Source: Methanocorpusculum labreanum Z (GTDB taxonomy: Archaea; Halobacteriota; Methanomicrobia; Methanomicrobiales; Methanocorpusculaceae). From it: a stretch of DNA of 64,000 nt. The stretch is taken from positions 62,001 to 126,000 of the forward strand of contig NC_008942.1 in NCBI RefSeq assembly GCF_000015765.1. The letters run 5' to 3'. The notes below the pieces were generated by a model, which was given only the letters and a program-made list of their open reading frames with translations, did no database searches and was not told where the DNA came from. The first letter of the stretch is position 1. Every line of letters begins with the position of its first letter. Of this stretch, positions 17,011 to 25,635 are shown piece by piece. A program made the translations under genes and the position numbers.

Positions 17011-17430
17011 TTTCACTACGCCGTAACTATCCTGATAATTTCCGTTGTAGGTATTTTCCACTTTGCCTTCAACGGTGTGGATGAGCATTTGTACGACTCG
17101 CATACCTTTGGTTACCTGGATGTCTTCAGGCCCGTAATTTGCCATACATAATGTCAGGTTCCCGCGAAATCCCGGGTCGATATACCCGGCTCCAAGAACG
17201 ACGCCTTTTCTCCCGAACGATGATCTTCCCCAGAGTGTTGCGCAGAGATCTTCCGGGAGGCTGACGAACTCCATCGTTGGAACGAGGGTTAACTCTCCTT
17301 TTGTTATTGTGATATCTTCAGCGCTTCTGAGATCGTATGAGGAGGGCTGCAGCGATTCTTCGGCGAAAGGATCTATTCCAAGAGATCCCTCTTTAAGGCG
17401 TGTCCTGATTATTGATGAAGAAAGAACCAT
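16999..17430 (-). CDS. dUTPase/dCTP-deaminase family protein, probably dUTP diphosphatase
   Basis: 143 residues, shorter than typical dCTP deaminase (~180-200). SLQPSSYDLR and WGRSSFGRKG (Ser70, Arg74) and GYIDPGFRGN (Asp85) are conserved active-site segments of the superfamily. The position of the catalytic Glu of dCTP deaminase, ten residues after this Asp, is Cys95 here. That argues against deamination and for dUTP hydrolysis to dUMP, the substrate of the thymidylate synthase at 38652. The C-terminal NGNYQDSYGVVKSKI could be the flexible lid. Activity is inferred. Confidence 0.8.
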   Translation of the reverse strand: MVLSSSIIRTRLKEGSLGIDPFAEESLQPSSYDLRSAEDITITKGELTLVPTMEFVSLPEDLCATLWGRSSFGRKGVVLGAGYIDPGFRGNLTLCMANYGPEDIQVTKGMRVVQMLIHTVEGKVENTYNGNYQDSYGVVKSKI

Positions 17431-17471
17431 ACAAGATAATACGCATCGGACACAAATATACTAATAACTCT

Positions 17472-17543
17472 GGACTTGTGGGGTAGTGGATATCCTTTCG
17501 GGCTTCGAACCCGAAGAACCGGGTTCGATCCCCGGCAGGTCCG
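17472..17543 (+). tRNA. tRNA-Arg (anticodon TCG)
   Basis: GGACTTG pairs with CAGGTCC, with a G.U pair in the stem. The anticodon arm is TCGGG-CTTCGAA-CCCGA with anticodon TCG. The T arm is CCGGG-TTCGATC-CCCGG. CCA is not encoded. Confidence 0.95.
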
Positions 17544-17630
17544 TCCTGTTCTAGAAGAGCGCATACAAAAAGCCACATTTTTCGCATTTTTTTCTGTTCA
17601 GATGGTAATAGCCCAAAATCTGCCGCGAAT

Positions 17631-17661
17631 CTGCTTTTTAAATCAGAATATATTTAAGCAG
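17631..17661 (+). promoter_or_regulatory. mer promoter region with inverted repeat
   Basis: CTGCTT...AAGCAG arms flank an AT-rich core that includes the TATA-like ATATATTT at about 17648-17655, some 40 bases before the mer start. An inverted repeat overlapping the TATA box could be an operator. A GAGGTG ribosome binding site follows at about 17681. Confidence 0.5.
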
Positions 17662-17695
17662 AGGAAAGCAATTTTAAAATGAGGTGTAAAGAACT

Positions 17696-18679
17696 ATGAC
17701 TTATGGAATTGAGTTTGTTCCAGGAAACGTCAATGTTAAACAGGTAGTTAACTTCTGCCAACTCGCAGAGAGCAAAGACATTGACTTCGCATGGATTACC
17801 AACCACTACAACAACCGCCACTGTTACCCGGTTTTAACCGCAGTAGCACAGGCAACGACCACACTTAAGATGGGTCCGGGTATCATGAATGCATTCACTG
17901 ACACTCCGGCAGCAATGGCATCTTTTGCCTGCACCCTGAACGAGATTTCCGATGGACGTGCAACCCTCGGTATCGGCCCAGGTGACCTGTCCACCCTTCC
18001 AAAGCTGGCAATCCAGCCGACGAAGCCGGTTGCAAGACTCGGCGAAGCAATCGACCAGATCCGCGCACTCTGCAGCGGTGCAGAAGTCAAGAAAGACGGC
18101 AAAGAGTTCTTTGACTACGATGGTGCAAAACTCACCGGTGTTACACTCCCGGGTAAGAAAGGCATCCCAATCTATGTCGGCGCACAGGGACCCAAAGTCC
18201 TTGAGCTCGCCGGACTGAAAGGCGACGGTGCACTTATCAACGCATCCAACCCCAAAGACTTCGCAGTTGCAATCCCAATCATCAAAGCAGCATGCGACTC
18301 GATCGGTAAGAAAGGATTCGATGTTGGAGCATACACTGCACTCTCTATCGACAAAGATGAGAAGAAAGCAAAGAAGGCAGCAAAGATCGTTGCAGCATTC
18401 ATCGCAGCAGGATCCCCCGAAGCACTTCTTCTCCGCCACGGTCTCGACCTCGCAAACGTAGCAAAGATTAAGGACGCACTGTCCCGCTTTGACTTCGGTG
18501 CAGTCGGCGGACTTGTAACCGACAAAGAAATTGAAGCATTCACCATCTGCGGTACCCCAGACACTATCCGCCAGAAATGTGATGACCTTACCGCCGCAGG
18601 CGTTACTCAGATCATCTTCGGTTCCCCGCTCGGACCCGACATGACGACCTCGATCCGCCTCCTTGGCAAGATTATGTAA
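17696..18679 (+). CDS. mer: F420-dependent methylenetetrahydromethanopterin reductase
   Basis: 327 residues. Mer reduces methylene-H4MPT to methyl-H4MPT with F420H2 in the cytoplasm, in the CO2-reduction route to methane. The N-terminus MTYGIEFVPGNVNVKQVVNF and the segments FAWITNHYNNRH, GPGIMNAFTDTPAAMA, GIGPGDLSTLP and YVGAQGPKVLELAG are characteristic of this bacterial-luciferase-like TIM-barrel family. High use of favoured codons suggests strong expression. It is monocistronic, with a TATA/inverted-repeat promoter, a GAGGTG site and a hairpin terminator. Confidence 0.97.
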   Translation: MTYGIEFVPGNVNVKQVVNFCQLAESKDIDFAWITNHYNNRHCYPVLTAVAQATTTLKMGPGIMNAFTDTPAAMASFACTLNEISDGRATLGIGPGDLSTLPKLAIQPTKPVARLGEAIDQIRALCSGAEVKKDGKEFFDYDGAKLTGVTLPGKKGIPIYVGAQGPKVLELAGLKGDGALINASNPKDFAVAIPIIKAACDSIGKKGFDVGAYTALSIDKDEKKAKKAAKIVAAFIAAGSPEALLLRHGLDLANVAKIKDALSRFDFGAVGGLVTDKEIEAFTICGTPDTIRQKCDDLTAAGVTQIIFGSPLGPDMTTSIRLLGKIM

Positions 18680-18682
18680 ATT

Positions 18683-18712
18683 CGGCACTGCCGATTTTAC
18701 CCTTTTTCTTTT
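18683..18712 (+). terminator. mer terminator
   Basis: A short CGGC-act-GCCG hairpin lies 4 bases after the stop codon and is followed by two T-rich tracts. This suits both archaeal U-tract termination and an intrinsic-type hairpin. Confidence 0.6.
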
Positions 18713-19002
18713 CAGATTTATATTTGAGAATCATTTTTAGCCCTCTTTACTGCTTCTTCCAGGTCGGTATGTGTTTAAATTAGATGATATATTTTCTGAA
18801 AAAGTCTTAGAATCTGTAATTTTATTTCAATTTTCTCAATTAATCTCACTTATGGGACGTTCAATGACCTCTCAATTTGGCAATCTTTATCTCCGATTCA
18901 TCCAAAACCCTGATATAACGTCAGAGGTATATTGAATAAGGTATTCTAATGATGGGTCATCTGCCTTTCAAAGGATAATAACCATATAATCCGTGAGTAT
19001 TC
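18713..19002. other. AT-rich intergenic region before pdxS
   Basis: Nothing gene-like is seen on either strand. The stretch is AT-rich, with TATATTTTC near 18787 and ACCATATAATCC at 18979-18990 just before the pdxS start. The latter would be consistent with a very short leader or a leaderless mRNA. Confidence 0.4.
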
Positions 19003-19878
19003 ATGACAGAAAATCGTTCAAAACTTAATAAGGAACTTGCGCAGATGCTGAAAGGAGGAGTGATTATGGATGTCACCTCTCCAGAGCAGGCAAAGATTGC
19101 AGAGGATGCAGGAGCCTGTGCTGTTATGGCTCTGGAGCGTATCCCTGCTGATATTCGTGCCGCAGGGGGCGTTTCCCGCATGAGTGACCCGAAGATGATC
19201 AAAGGTATCCAGAACGCGGTCTCGATTCCGGTTATGGCCAAGGTCCGCATCGGTCATTTTGTTGAAGCGCAGATCCTCGAAGCAATCGAGATTGATTACA
19301 TTGACGAGAGCGAAGTGTTATCACCTGCCGATGATCTCAATCACATTGATAAAAACAAGTTCAATGTCCCGTTTGTCTGCGGCGCCCGTGATCTCGGCGA
19401 GGCTCTTCGCCGCGTTGCCGAAGGTGCAACGATGATTCGAACCAAAGGCGAGGCAGGTACTGGAGATATCGTTCAGGCGGTTCGTCACATGCGCACAATG
19501 AACAGCGAGATTCGCCGCGTCGTCAGTCTTCGTCAGGATGAATTGTACGTTGCAGCAAAAGATATGCAGGTTCCGATTTCGCTTCTGCAGTTTGTCCATG
19601 ATAACGGTAAACTTCCGGTCGTCAACTTCGCTGCAGGCGGAGTTGCAACTCCGGCCGATGCCGCGCTGATGATGCAGCTTGGGGCTGAGGGAGTATTCGT
19701 CGGTTCCGGTATTTTCAAATCCGGTAATCCGGCAAAACGTGCCGCCGCCGTCGTGAAGGCCGTTACGAACTATAATAATCCCTCCATGCTTGCCGAACTC
19801 TCAGAAGATCTTGGCGAGGCAATGGTTGGTATCAACGCAGACGAAATTTCTATCTTGATGGCTGAACGGGGAAAATAA
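19003..19878 (+). CDS. pdxS: Pyridoxal 5'-phosphate synthase, PdxS subunit
   Basis: 291 residues. The (beta/alpha)8 synthase builds PLP directly from a pentose phosphate, glyceraldehyde 3-phosphate and ammonia delivered by PdxT. Characteristic segments are [40 protein letters not shown] (with the Schiff-base Lys just beyond) and [29 protein letters not shown] and [20 protein letters not shown] follow. Length and motifs are typical. It is followed after 2 bases by pdxT, forming one operon. Confidence 0.96.
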   Translation: MTENRSKLNKELAQMLKGGVIMDVTSPEQAKIAEDAGACAVMALERIPADIRAAGGVSRMSDPKMIKGIQNAVSIPVMAKVRIGHFVEAQILEAIEIDYIDESEVLSPADDLNHIDKNKFNVPFVCGARDLGEALRRVAEGATMIRTKGEAGTGDIVQAVRHMRTMNSEIRRVVSLRQDELYVAAKDMQVPISLLQFVHDNGKLPVVNFAAGGVATPADAALMMQLGAEGVFVGSGIFKSGNPAKRAAAVVKAVTNYNNPSMLAELSEDLGEAMVGINADEISILMAERGK

Positions 19879-19880
19879 CG

Positions 19881-20450
19881 GTGAGGATCGGTGTTCTGGC
19901 ACTGCAGGGTGCATTCATTGAACACATCAGGATGCTGGAACGTCTGGGTGTCGAGACGTTTGAGATTCGAAATCTCTCAGATCTTAAAGAAATACCGGAT
20001 GGTCTAATCCTCCCGGGTGGGGAGAGTACTGTCATGTCGAAGCTTTTGCAAGACCTTGGCCTCTTTGAAAAGCTTCGCTCGCTCATCATGACCGGCACTC
20101 CGGTAATGGGTACCTGTGCCGGTTTGATTCTTCTTGCAAAATATATTGAGGGCGGAAGTCCATCACTTGGAACGATGGACATTACTGCCGTACGGAATGC
20201 ATATGGCCGTCAGCTTGGCAGTTTTCAAGCGACTGCACCATTCGCCGGGGCTGGAAATATTCAGATGACCTTTATACGTGCCCCGATGATTACGCATGTC
20301 GGCAAAAATGTTAAAGTACTTGCAGAGGTTGACGGGGTCGTTGTTGCTGCCCGCGAAGATAATCAGCTTGTTCTGTCCTTCCATCCGGAACTAGGTGAGG
20401 ATACGTTCGTTCACCAGTATTTTCTGGAAATGATCGCTGGAACCAATTGA
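19881..20450 (+). CDS. pdxT: Pyridoxal 5'-phosphate synthase, PdxT glutaminase subunit
   Basis: 189 residues, starting with GTG two bases after pdxS. It is a class I glutamine amidotransferase: IGVLALQGAFIEHI at the start, LPGGESTVMSKLL, MGTCAGLILLA with the nucleophile Cys, and SFHPELGEDTFVHQYFL with the His-x-Glu pair. It hydrolyses glutamine and channels ammonia to PdxS. A run of ten T's at 20461-20470 follows as a likely terminator. Confidence 0.95.
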   Translation: MRIGVLALQGAFIEHIRMLERLGVETFEIRNLSDLKEIPDGLILPGGESTVMSKLLQDLGLFEKLRSLIMTGTPVMGTCAGLILLAKYIEGGSPSLGTMDITAVRNAYGRQLGSFQATAPFAGAGNIQMTFIRAPMITHVGKNVKVLAEVDGVVVAAREDNQLVLSFHPELGEDTFVHQYFLEMIAGTN

Positions 20451-20460
20451 ATATCCAAAC

Positions 20461-20470
20461 TTTTTTTTTT
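20461..20470 (+). terminator. T-run after pdxT
   Basis: Ten consecutive T's lie 10 bases after the pdxT stop, as expected for archaeal U-tract termination. Confidence 0.55.
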
Positions 20471-20535
20471 GAAAATATATCTGATCTTAATTATTGTATA
20501 TCATTAAATACAGAGGGGTAATTCCCCCTGCATCC

Positions 20536-20555
20536 AAAAAGAAAAATGGTAAAAT
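20536..20555 (-). terminator. T-rich tract after mtd
   Basis: On the minus strand two T-rich runs (TTTTACCATTTTTCTTTTT) follow the mtd stop within about 30 bases, a likely transcription end facing the pdxT terminator. Confidence 0.5.
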
Positions 20556-20567
20556 TTGGGTGTCTGA

Positions 20568-21410
20568 TTACTCGGGCTTGCTGATAAGGGCGACCTTGGA
20601 GACGATCTCACCGGTCTTCTTGTGCGGCTTGCGGATAACGCCGTCGCATCCCTTCTCGAGTTCGCGTGCCTGGTCACAAAGGTTTGCTGCTGCACGCATC
20701 ATTTCGTGTGCGGAGGCGACGATTGGTACGTAGTCTGTCCACTCTTTGGTCATGAAACAGCCTTTGACGTTGACACCTGCAACTGCCTGGGCGATCTCGT
20801 ATGCTGCGCGTGCTTTTGCAAGTGCATAGGGGTTTGTGAACTCGCCTTTGGTCGAGTTGTCAGAGTTCAGAACAAGTTTCGGGAGTTCGAGCTCTGCGCC
20901 TTTCTTACCTGCTTTTACCTGGTCGATGACTTTGTCAAGCTCCAGCTGGAGTTTGCGGAATGCACCGGTAAGGGCAAGGACTTTCACAAGGTTGCCGTTG
21001 TAGTCTGCCATCTCGACTGGGTCGAGGAATTCGCGGCGGGCACCGATCATGGCGTCTGCTTTGACGATGATGTAGCCAAAGCCGGATGCCTTGAGTGCTT
21101 CCCAGCCTTCTTTCTTGGTCGTGACATCGTCAGTGATAACGATGGTCGGGATACCTGCTGCTTTGAGGTCCTCGCGTGCACCGACCGGGCCTTCGAGAAC
21201 TCCGTTCGGGGAAACAACGATTGCGAAGTCGGGCTGCCATGCTTTCAGGTTTGAAACGACACGGTCAACATCTTCCTTCTGCAGTTTGGTTCCGGAAGTT
21301 GCCATGAATGTCATCATGTCTTCACGGTCTGCACGCTCATCTAAAAGCAACTCTGCCATAACACCGGCTGCGATGTTACCGAGTTTTGCAACTCCTACCT
21401 TAACTACCAT
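20568..21410 (-). CDS. mtd: F420-dependent methylenetetrahydromethanopterin dehydrogenase
   Basis: 280 residues from the ATG at 21410. The frame is open 6 codons further, but GAGGTG is well spaced for this start and [20 protein letters not shown] is the conserved N-terminus. Mtd reversibly reduces methenyl-H4MPT to methylene-H4MPT with F420H2, the step before Mer. [20 protein letters not shown] and [20 protein letters not shown], with [16 protein letters not shown] after it, are diagnostic. The gene is divergent from tfx and its leader resembles that of mer. Confidence 0.97.
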   Translation of the reverse strand: MVVKVGVAKLGNIAAGVMAELLLDERADREDMMTFMATSGTKLQKEDVDRVVSNLKAWQPDFAIVVSPNGVLEGPVGAREDLKAAGIPTIVITDDVTTKKEGWEALKASGFGYIIVKADAMIGARREFLDPVEMADYNGNLVKVLALTGAFRKLQLELDKVIDQVKAGKKGAELELPKLVLNSDNSTKGEFTNPYALAKARAAYEIAQAVAGVNVKGCFMTKEWTDYVPIVASAHEMMRAAANLCDQARELEKGCDGVIRKPHKKTGEIVSKVALISKPE

Positions 21411-21721
21411 ATTTGATACACCTCTCATTTTGAAATGAGAACATCAGATTATCGACGAGAATCAATATAAGGTTTGTGAATGACACTCTTCAAAAATCAA
21501 ATAACTACAATTTTAGCCTATTCTCACCTATTGGAATCAAATGACGAGGTATTTTTTCATCGAGATCTTTTCACAGTGTGAGAATATTAGGGCTCAGTTG
21601 ATTTTTATGGGAAATTTACCTGATAATTATCTCATTCTCTGCGCGCAATATCCTTCAGAAACTCAACCCGCGAGAATGTTTAATCAAATCATTTATAGTT
21701 AATCAGGTTGTATTAATAACA
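21411..21721. promoter_or_regulatory. Divergent control region between mtd and tfx
   Basis: On the mtd side, a TATA-like CTTATATT (minus strand) is at about 21465-21472. An inverted repeat TCTCATTT-tg-AAATGAGA at 21423-21440 falls at the predicted transcript start, 13 bases before the ATG. On the tfx side the sequence before 21722 is AT-rich (ATTTATAGTTAATCAGG). No gene is seen in the 311 bases. Confidence 0.5.
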
Positions 21722-22126
21722 ATGAAAGATACACTCCTTACTGACCGTCAGAAGGAAGTCATACGATTCCGGAAACAGGGTATGACGCAGCAGCAGATTG
21801 CTGACCGACTTGGCACATCCAAGGCTAATATTTGTACTATTGAAAAATCTGCCAATGAAAATATTCGGCGGGCGAAAGAAACTCTCGAGTTTTTGTACAC
21901 CCTTGATGCAACCGAGTTGTGCGTCCTTCCCGAAGGAACCGATTTAATGGAGGCCCCAAAGATAATTTATGTCTCGGCGGCACCGCTCAACATTAAGATC
22001 AGGTATGATACGCTTGCCTTGATCAATCGTATATCTTCGTATATGCCTGAGAAGATCAAAGGCCGGCATGTGAAAGAGGATATCATCGTTTATCTGAATA
22101 ATGACGGTGATCTGTATTTTGGATGA
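21722..22126 (+). CDS. tfx: Tfx-family DNA-binding transcriptional regulator
   Basis: 134 residues. LTDRQKEVIRFRKQGMTQQQ and IADRLGTSKANICTIEKSAN form the basic helix-turn-helix. The acidic C-terminal half (TLDATELCVLPEGTDLMEAP) is the conserved Tfx effector domain. The founding Tfx of Methanothermobacter binds near the molybdenum formylmethanofuran dehydrogenase promoter. Here the gene is divergent from mtd, which suggests but does not prove control of a methanogenesis gene. A TGCATTTT...AAAATGCA hairpin follows. Confidence 0.92.
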   Translation: MKDTLLTDRQKEVIRFRKQGMTQQQIADRLGTSKANICTIEKSANENIRRAKETLEFLYTLDATELCVLPEGTDLMEAPKIIYVSAAPLNIKIRYDTLALINRISSYMPEKIKGRHVKEDIIVYLNNDGDLYFG

Positions 22127-22139
22127 CTCGGCAATATTT

Positions 22140-22166
22140 TGCATTTTTGATTTTTGCTAAAATGCA
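22140..22166 (+). terminator. tfx terminator hairpin
   Basis: Eight-base arms TGCATTTT and AAAATGCA enclose a T-rich loop, 13 bases after the tfx stop. Confidence 0.6.
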
Positions 22167-22271
22167 TATCCCTCTTCCTTAATGATTATTGATTGGGCAG
22201 TATGGTATGTATCTCCTTCTGCCTCAAAAATCATCAGCTCTTTTTAGGATTTTCAAACGATCATACAACAC

Positions 22272-22279
22272 TTTATATT
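22272..22279 (+). promoter_or_regulatory. TATA element of the structured RNA / S10 leader
   Basis: TTTATATT lies about 26 bases upstream of the point (around 22301) where the hairpin-rich sequence begins, the spacing expected between an archaeal TATA box and a transcription start. Confidence 0.55.
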
Positions 22280-22300
22280 CTCTCTTCTCCAATTATATAG

Positions 22301-22880
22301 GAGCCTTCAATAGGCTGATATCAGCAAGATCTGCTGAATGAGGATATCCAGTTGGTATGAAACAGTCGTGATTTCGCGGTTGTTTCGTAATTGTGTAACT
22401 CTGAGCGGTAATTCCGCGGCAGAAGTTAAGACCTAGAATAGGTCTGATCAGATGCGCCGGGCGAACGTCTTCATGATGTGCCCTTTCCTGGACGTCAGGA
22501 AGCGTATCGGAAGTCAGGTTCTCTTTCGTGAGACTTGGAAACCGCAGTATAACTACTGCAAATCGGGCAAATGAACAGATAAGACGTTATCGTGTTCATA
22601 ATCGGATATCCCGCAAGGAATCTCAATTGCGTGCAAAGTAAAGCTTTGTGTGCCTTCACACGTTGGAAATATACGTGTGTTGAACTCCCGTCTTTCCGTC
22701 CAATGTGTCGCACGCCAGCCCTATGGTGCTGTCTGCGTGTAAAACACAGAGACCGACAAAATGCGTCCCGCGGGTCGATTCCTCACATAGCAGGAAGCCG
22801 GCGGTGAAAGAACGGCTGTCATATTGATGACAACCACAGCAGACGTCTTCTTTGCGTAAGCAAAAGAGGACATTAAAGGA
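22301..22880 (+). ncRNA. Candidate long structured RNA or 5' leader of the S10 operon
   Basis: About 580 bases without a credible reading frame form at least a dozen clean hairpins. Examples are GAAACA-gt-CGTG-attt-CGCG-gt-TGTTTC (22359-22386), AGACCTA-gaa-TAGGTCT (22429-22445), TCCTG-gacgt-CAGGA (22486-22500), GCAGTA-taac-TACTGC (22544-22559), TGAACA-GATAA-gacg-TTATC-g-TGTTCA (22572-22598), CACACG...CGTGTG (22657-22679), a two-tier stem (22704-22748) and TGTCAT-attg-ATGACA (22817-22832). A TATA box precedes it at the right distance and no terminator separates it from rpl3. I could not match it to RNase P RNA, SRP RNA or rRNA motifs. Confidence 0.5.
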
Positions 22881-22891
22881 TTGATTAATAA

Positions 22892-23893
22892 ATGAGAACA
22901 GTGAGACCCCGCGCTGGGTCACTCGCATACTATCCCCGTAAACGGGCCAAGGGAATTGTACCAAAGTACCAGTCCTGGCCGGAATACAATGGGCAGCCAA
23001 TGCTCCAGGGATTTGCAGGCTACAAAGCCGGTATGACCCATGTGATCATGATCGACGATCACAAAAAGAGTCCGACTGAAGGTAAGGAAGTAATGGTTCC
23101 CGTAACCGTTATCGAGATCCCCGCCATGACCGTTGCAGCCATCCGTGTTTACGTTAAGGATACCTACGGCAAACACCCGCTTACTGAAGTCTGGGCAGAA
23201 AATCTCGAAGCACTTTCTGGCAGAATCACCAAAGCAAAGACCAACAACGCTGCAAAAGCAACCGAGAAGATCAATGCTGCAATTGGCGATGTTGTTGAAG
23301 TAATGGTGCTCATGTACACCAAACCGACTGAACTCACCGGTGTTCCAAAGAAGGTCCCCGACCTTATGGAGATCCGTGTTGCAGGCGGCAGTGCACAGGA
23401 ACGCTTTGACTACGCTCTTTCCATCCTTGGAACCGATGTTGATATGAAGTCCCTCTTAAGCGAGGGTCAGTTTGCCGACATCACTGGTATCACCAAAGGA
23501 AAAGGATTCCAGGGTGCCGTCAAGAGATTCGGTATTACTCTTCGTAAGAGAAAGCACGCAAGAACCAAGAAGGAAAGACATATCGGAACTCTTGGTCCAT
23601 GGACCCCCCACCACGTCCGCTGGCAGGTACCAATGCCGGGTCAGATGGGTTTCCAGCAGCGTACTGAGTTCAACAAACGCATCATCAAGATCGGTGAGAA
23701 CGCAGACGAAATCAACCCGGCAGGAGGCTTCCTCCACTATGGTCTTGTTCGTAACAACTACGTCCTGATCAAAGGAAGCATTCCCGGGCCGGCAAAGCGC
23801 CTTGTTAGAATCCGTTCCGCAACCCGCATGGGCGAGCAGAAGATTCAGGCCCCGGTTGTAGAATATGTCAGTCTTCAGAGCAAACAGGGGTGA
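22892..23893 (+). CDS. rpl3: Ribosomal protein uL3
   Basis: 333 residues. [20 protein letters not shown] at the start, GYKAGMTHV and the loop [16 protein letters not shown] are the archaeal/eukaryotic uL3 signatures. The basic extension contacts the peptidyl-transferase centre and GTPase-associated region of the 50S subunit. It is the first gene of the ribosomal supercluster and directly follows the structured leader at 22301-22880. uL4 starts 8 bases after its stop. Confidence 0.97.
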   Translation: MRTVRPRAGSLAYYPRKRAKGIVPKYQSWPEYNGQPMLQGFAGYKAGMTHVIMIDDHKKSPTEGKEVMVPVTVIEIPAMTVAAIRVYVKDTYGKHPLTEVWAENLEALSGRITKAKTNNAAKATEKINAAIGDVVEVMVLMYTKPTELTGVPKKVPDLMEIRVAGGSAQERFDYALSILGTDVDMKSLLSEGQFADITGITKGKGFQGAVKRFGITLRKRKHARTKKERHIGTLGPWTPHHVRWQVPMPGQMGFQQRTEFNKRIIKIGENADEINPAGGFLHYGLVRNNYVLIKGSIPGPAKRLVRIRSATRMGEQKIQAPVVEYVSLQSKQG

Positions 23894-23901
23894 AATGACC
23901 G

Positions 23902-24645
23902 ATGAAAGCAAATGTAAAAGCAATTAACGGCTCAGTCCTCCATGAGATCGAACTCCCGGCCGTTTTCGACGAAGCATATCGCCCGGACCTCATCAAGAGG
24001 GCCATCCTCGCATACCAGAGCGAGCAGTATCAGCCTCACGGGGCAGACCCGTATGCAGGTATGAGAACCTCTGCAGAAGGCTGGGGATCCAAACGCGGTG
24101 AAGCTAAGATCCCGCGTATCAAAAACGGAAGCCGCGCTGCAAAAGTACCGAACGTAAAAGGCGGTCACCCGGCACACGCACCGAAAGCAGAGAAGATCCT
24201 TGTTGAGAAGATCAACAAGAAAGAGAAAGCAAAGGCAATCCGCTCAGCCATCGCAGCTACCGTTAACACCGAACTTGTCACCGCCCGCGGTCACAAATTC
24301 GAAGGCGAAGCAGCAATCATCGTTGATGACTCCTTTGAGCAGATCGCCAAGACCGCTGAAGTCAAACTTGCCCTTGTGGCACTTGGACTTGGTGCCGATC
24401 TTGAGCGTGCAAGACTCTCCAGAAATATCCGTGCAGGCCGTGGAAAGACACGTGGACGCAAATATAAGCAGGCAAAGTCCGCTCTTATTGTAACGTCAGG
24501 TGAATTCCTCGCTGGCGCGAATATCGCAGGAGTCGACTGCGTATCCGTCAATGCCCTGAACATCAACGTTCTTGCACCCGGAGCCGACGCAGGCAGACTG
24601 ACCGTCTGGACCGAAGCTGCAATCAAGAAGTTCGTGGAGGCCTAA
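23902..24645 (+). CDS. rpl4: Ribosomal protein uL4
   Basis: 247 residues, archaeal length. The RNA-binding loop contains ADPYAGMRTSAEGWGSKRGE (with AKIPRIKNG following), which lines the 50S exit tunnel. RNIRAGRGKTRGRKYKQAKS lies in the C-terminal half. Close spacing to uL3 and uL23 places it in the operon. Confidence 0.96.
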   Translation: MKANVKAINGSVLHEIELPAVFDEAYRPDLIKRAILAYQSEQYQPHGADPYAGMRTSAEGWGSKRGEAKIPRIKNGSRAAKVPNVKGGHPAHAPKAEKILVEKINKKEKAKAIRSAIAATVNTELVTARGHKFEGEAAIIVDDSFEQIAKTAEVKLALVALGLGADLERARLSRNIRAGRGKTRGRKYKQAKSALIVTSGEFLAGANIAGVDCVSVNALNINVLAPGADAGRLTVWTEAAIKKFVEA

Positions 24646-24647
24646 TC

Positions 24648-24896
24648 ATGACACTTGCACACCCCCTCGTAACAGAAAAAGCTATGGTCCTTTTAGAGAA
24701 CTCAAACCAGCTCTCCTTCATTGTTGAGAAGGAAGCCGGCAAGGCATCCATCAAGGCAGCAATGGAGAAGAACTTCGGCAAGAAGATCGTCTCTATCAAC
24801 ACCATGATGACCTCTAAAGGAAACAAGAAGGCAGTCATTACCTTTGAAGAGAAAAACGCCGCTGAAGAAATTCTTTCTCAGCTCGGAATCGTGTAA
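24648..24896 (+). CDS. rpl23: Ribosomal protein uL23
   Basis: 82 residues: LAHPLVTEKAMVLLENSNQL and NFGKKIVSINTMM are family motifs. uL23 sits at the exit-tunnel rim and is a docking point for SRP and the SecY translocon. It starts 2 bases after uL4. Confidence 0.95.
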   Translation: MTLAHPLVTEKAMVLLENSNQLSFIVEKEAGKASIKAAMEKNFGKKIVSINTMMTSKGNKKAVITFEEKNAAEEILSQLGIV

Positions 24897-24906
24897 GGTG
24901 AGATAA

Positions 24907-25629
24907 ATGGGACACAGAATAAGTACACAGTCACGTGGAAAAGGCGGTCCAACCTACCGCGCCCCGTCGCACCAGTATAAAGCAGAGCTCAAACACTTCG
25001 GCTCCGCACTTGAGACCGTTCGTGCAACCGTCATCGACATTGAACACGATCCGGCACGTCACACGCCGATTGCGGTTGTGAAGATCGAAGGTAAGGCATC
25101 CGACAAGAAAGAATACGCACTGATTACCGAAGGTGTCGGTATTGGTCAGGAACTTGTATGGGGACCTGAAGCCACTGTCGTAAACGGTAATTCGTTACCA
25201 CTTTCCGCAATCCCGACCGGAGTTGCCGTCTGCAACATCGAAGCACGCCCCGGAGACGGAGGTAAATTCGTTCGTTCAAGCGGAGTTCAGGCAGTTATCA
25301 TCGGTAAATCCGCTGGTAAAGTCGGTGTCAGAATGCCATCAGGCAAACCGAAATGGTTCAATGAAGCATGTCTTGCAACCGTTGGCCTTGTCGCCGGCGG
25401 AGGCCGCATCGACAAGCCGATCCTGAAAGCAGGTAAACAGTACCACAAGATGAAAACCTCGGCAACCCGCTGGCCAAGAGTACGTGGTGTCGCAATGAAC
25501 GTCATCGATCACCCATTCGGTGGTGGAGGACATCAGCACCCAGGTAAGCCAAAGACCGTTGCACGCGGTGCATCGCCCGGTAGAAAAGTCGGATCTGTCG
25601 CCGCACGCAGAACCGGATATCGGAGGTGA
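24907..25629 (+). CDS. rpl2: Ribosomal protein uL2
   Basis: 240 residues of the short archaeal form. It contains GVAMNVIDHPFGGGGHQHPG, the peptidyl-transferase-proximal loop with the conserved His residues, and VARGASPGRKVGSVAARRTG at the C-terminus. GGTGAG lies just before the ATG as ribosome binding site. Confidence 0.96.
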   Translation: MGHRISTQSRGKGGPTYRAPSHQYKAELKHFGSALETVRATVIDIEHDPARHTPIAVVKIEGKASDKKEYALITEGVGIGQELVWGPEATVVNGNSLPLSAIPTGVAVCNIEARPGDGGKFVRSSGVQAVIIGKSAGKVGVRMPSGKPKWFNEACLATVGLVAGGGRIDKPILKAGKQYHKMKTSATRWPRVRGVAMNVIDHPFGGGGHQHPGKPKTVARGASPGRKVGSVAARRTGYRR

Positions 25630-25635
25630 ACGTAA

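Noticed and set aside
17834-18688. A 284-codon frame antisense to mer, and a 333-codon frame antisense to rps19/rpl22/rps3 (25985-26986).
   Set aside because: They mirror the strong codon bias of highly expressed genes; the translations are Cys- and Phe-rich and not protein-like.
22301-22880. RNase P RNA, SRP RNA or box C/D RNAs.
   Set aside because: The conserved GAGGAAAGUCC/ACAGAA cores of RNase P and the helix 8 motif of SRP RNA were not found. Chance TGATGA and CTGA boxes are not placed as C/D pairs.
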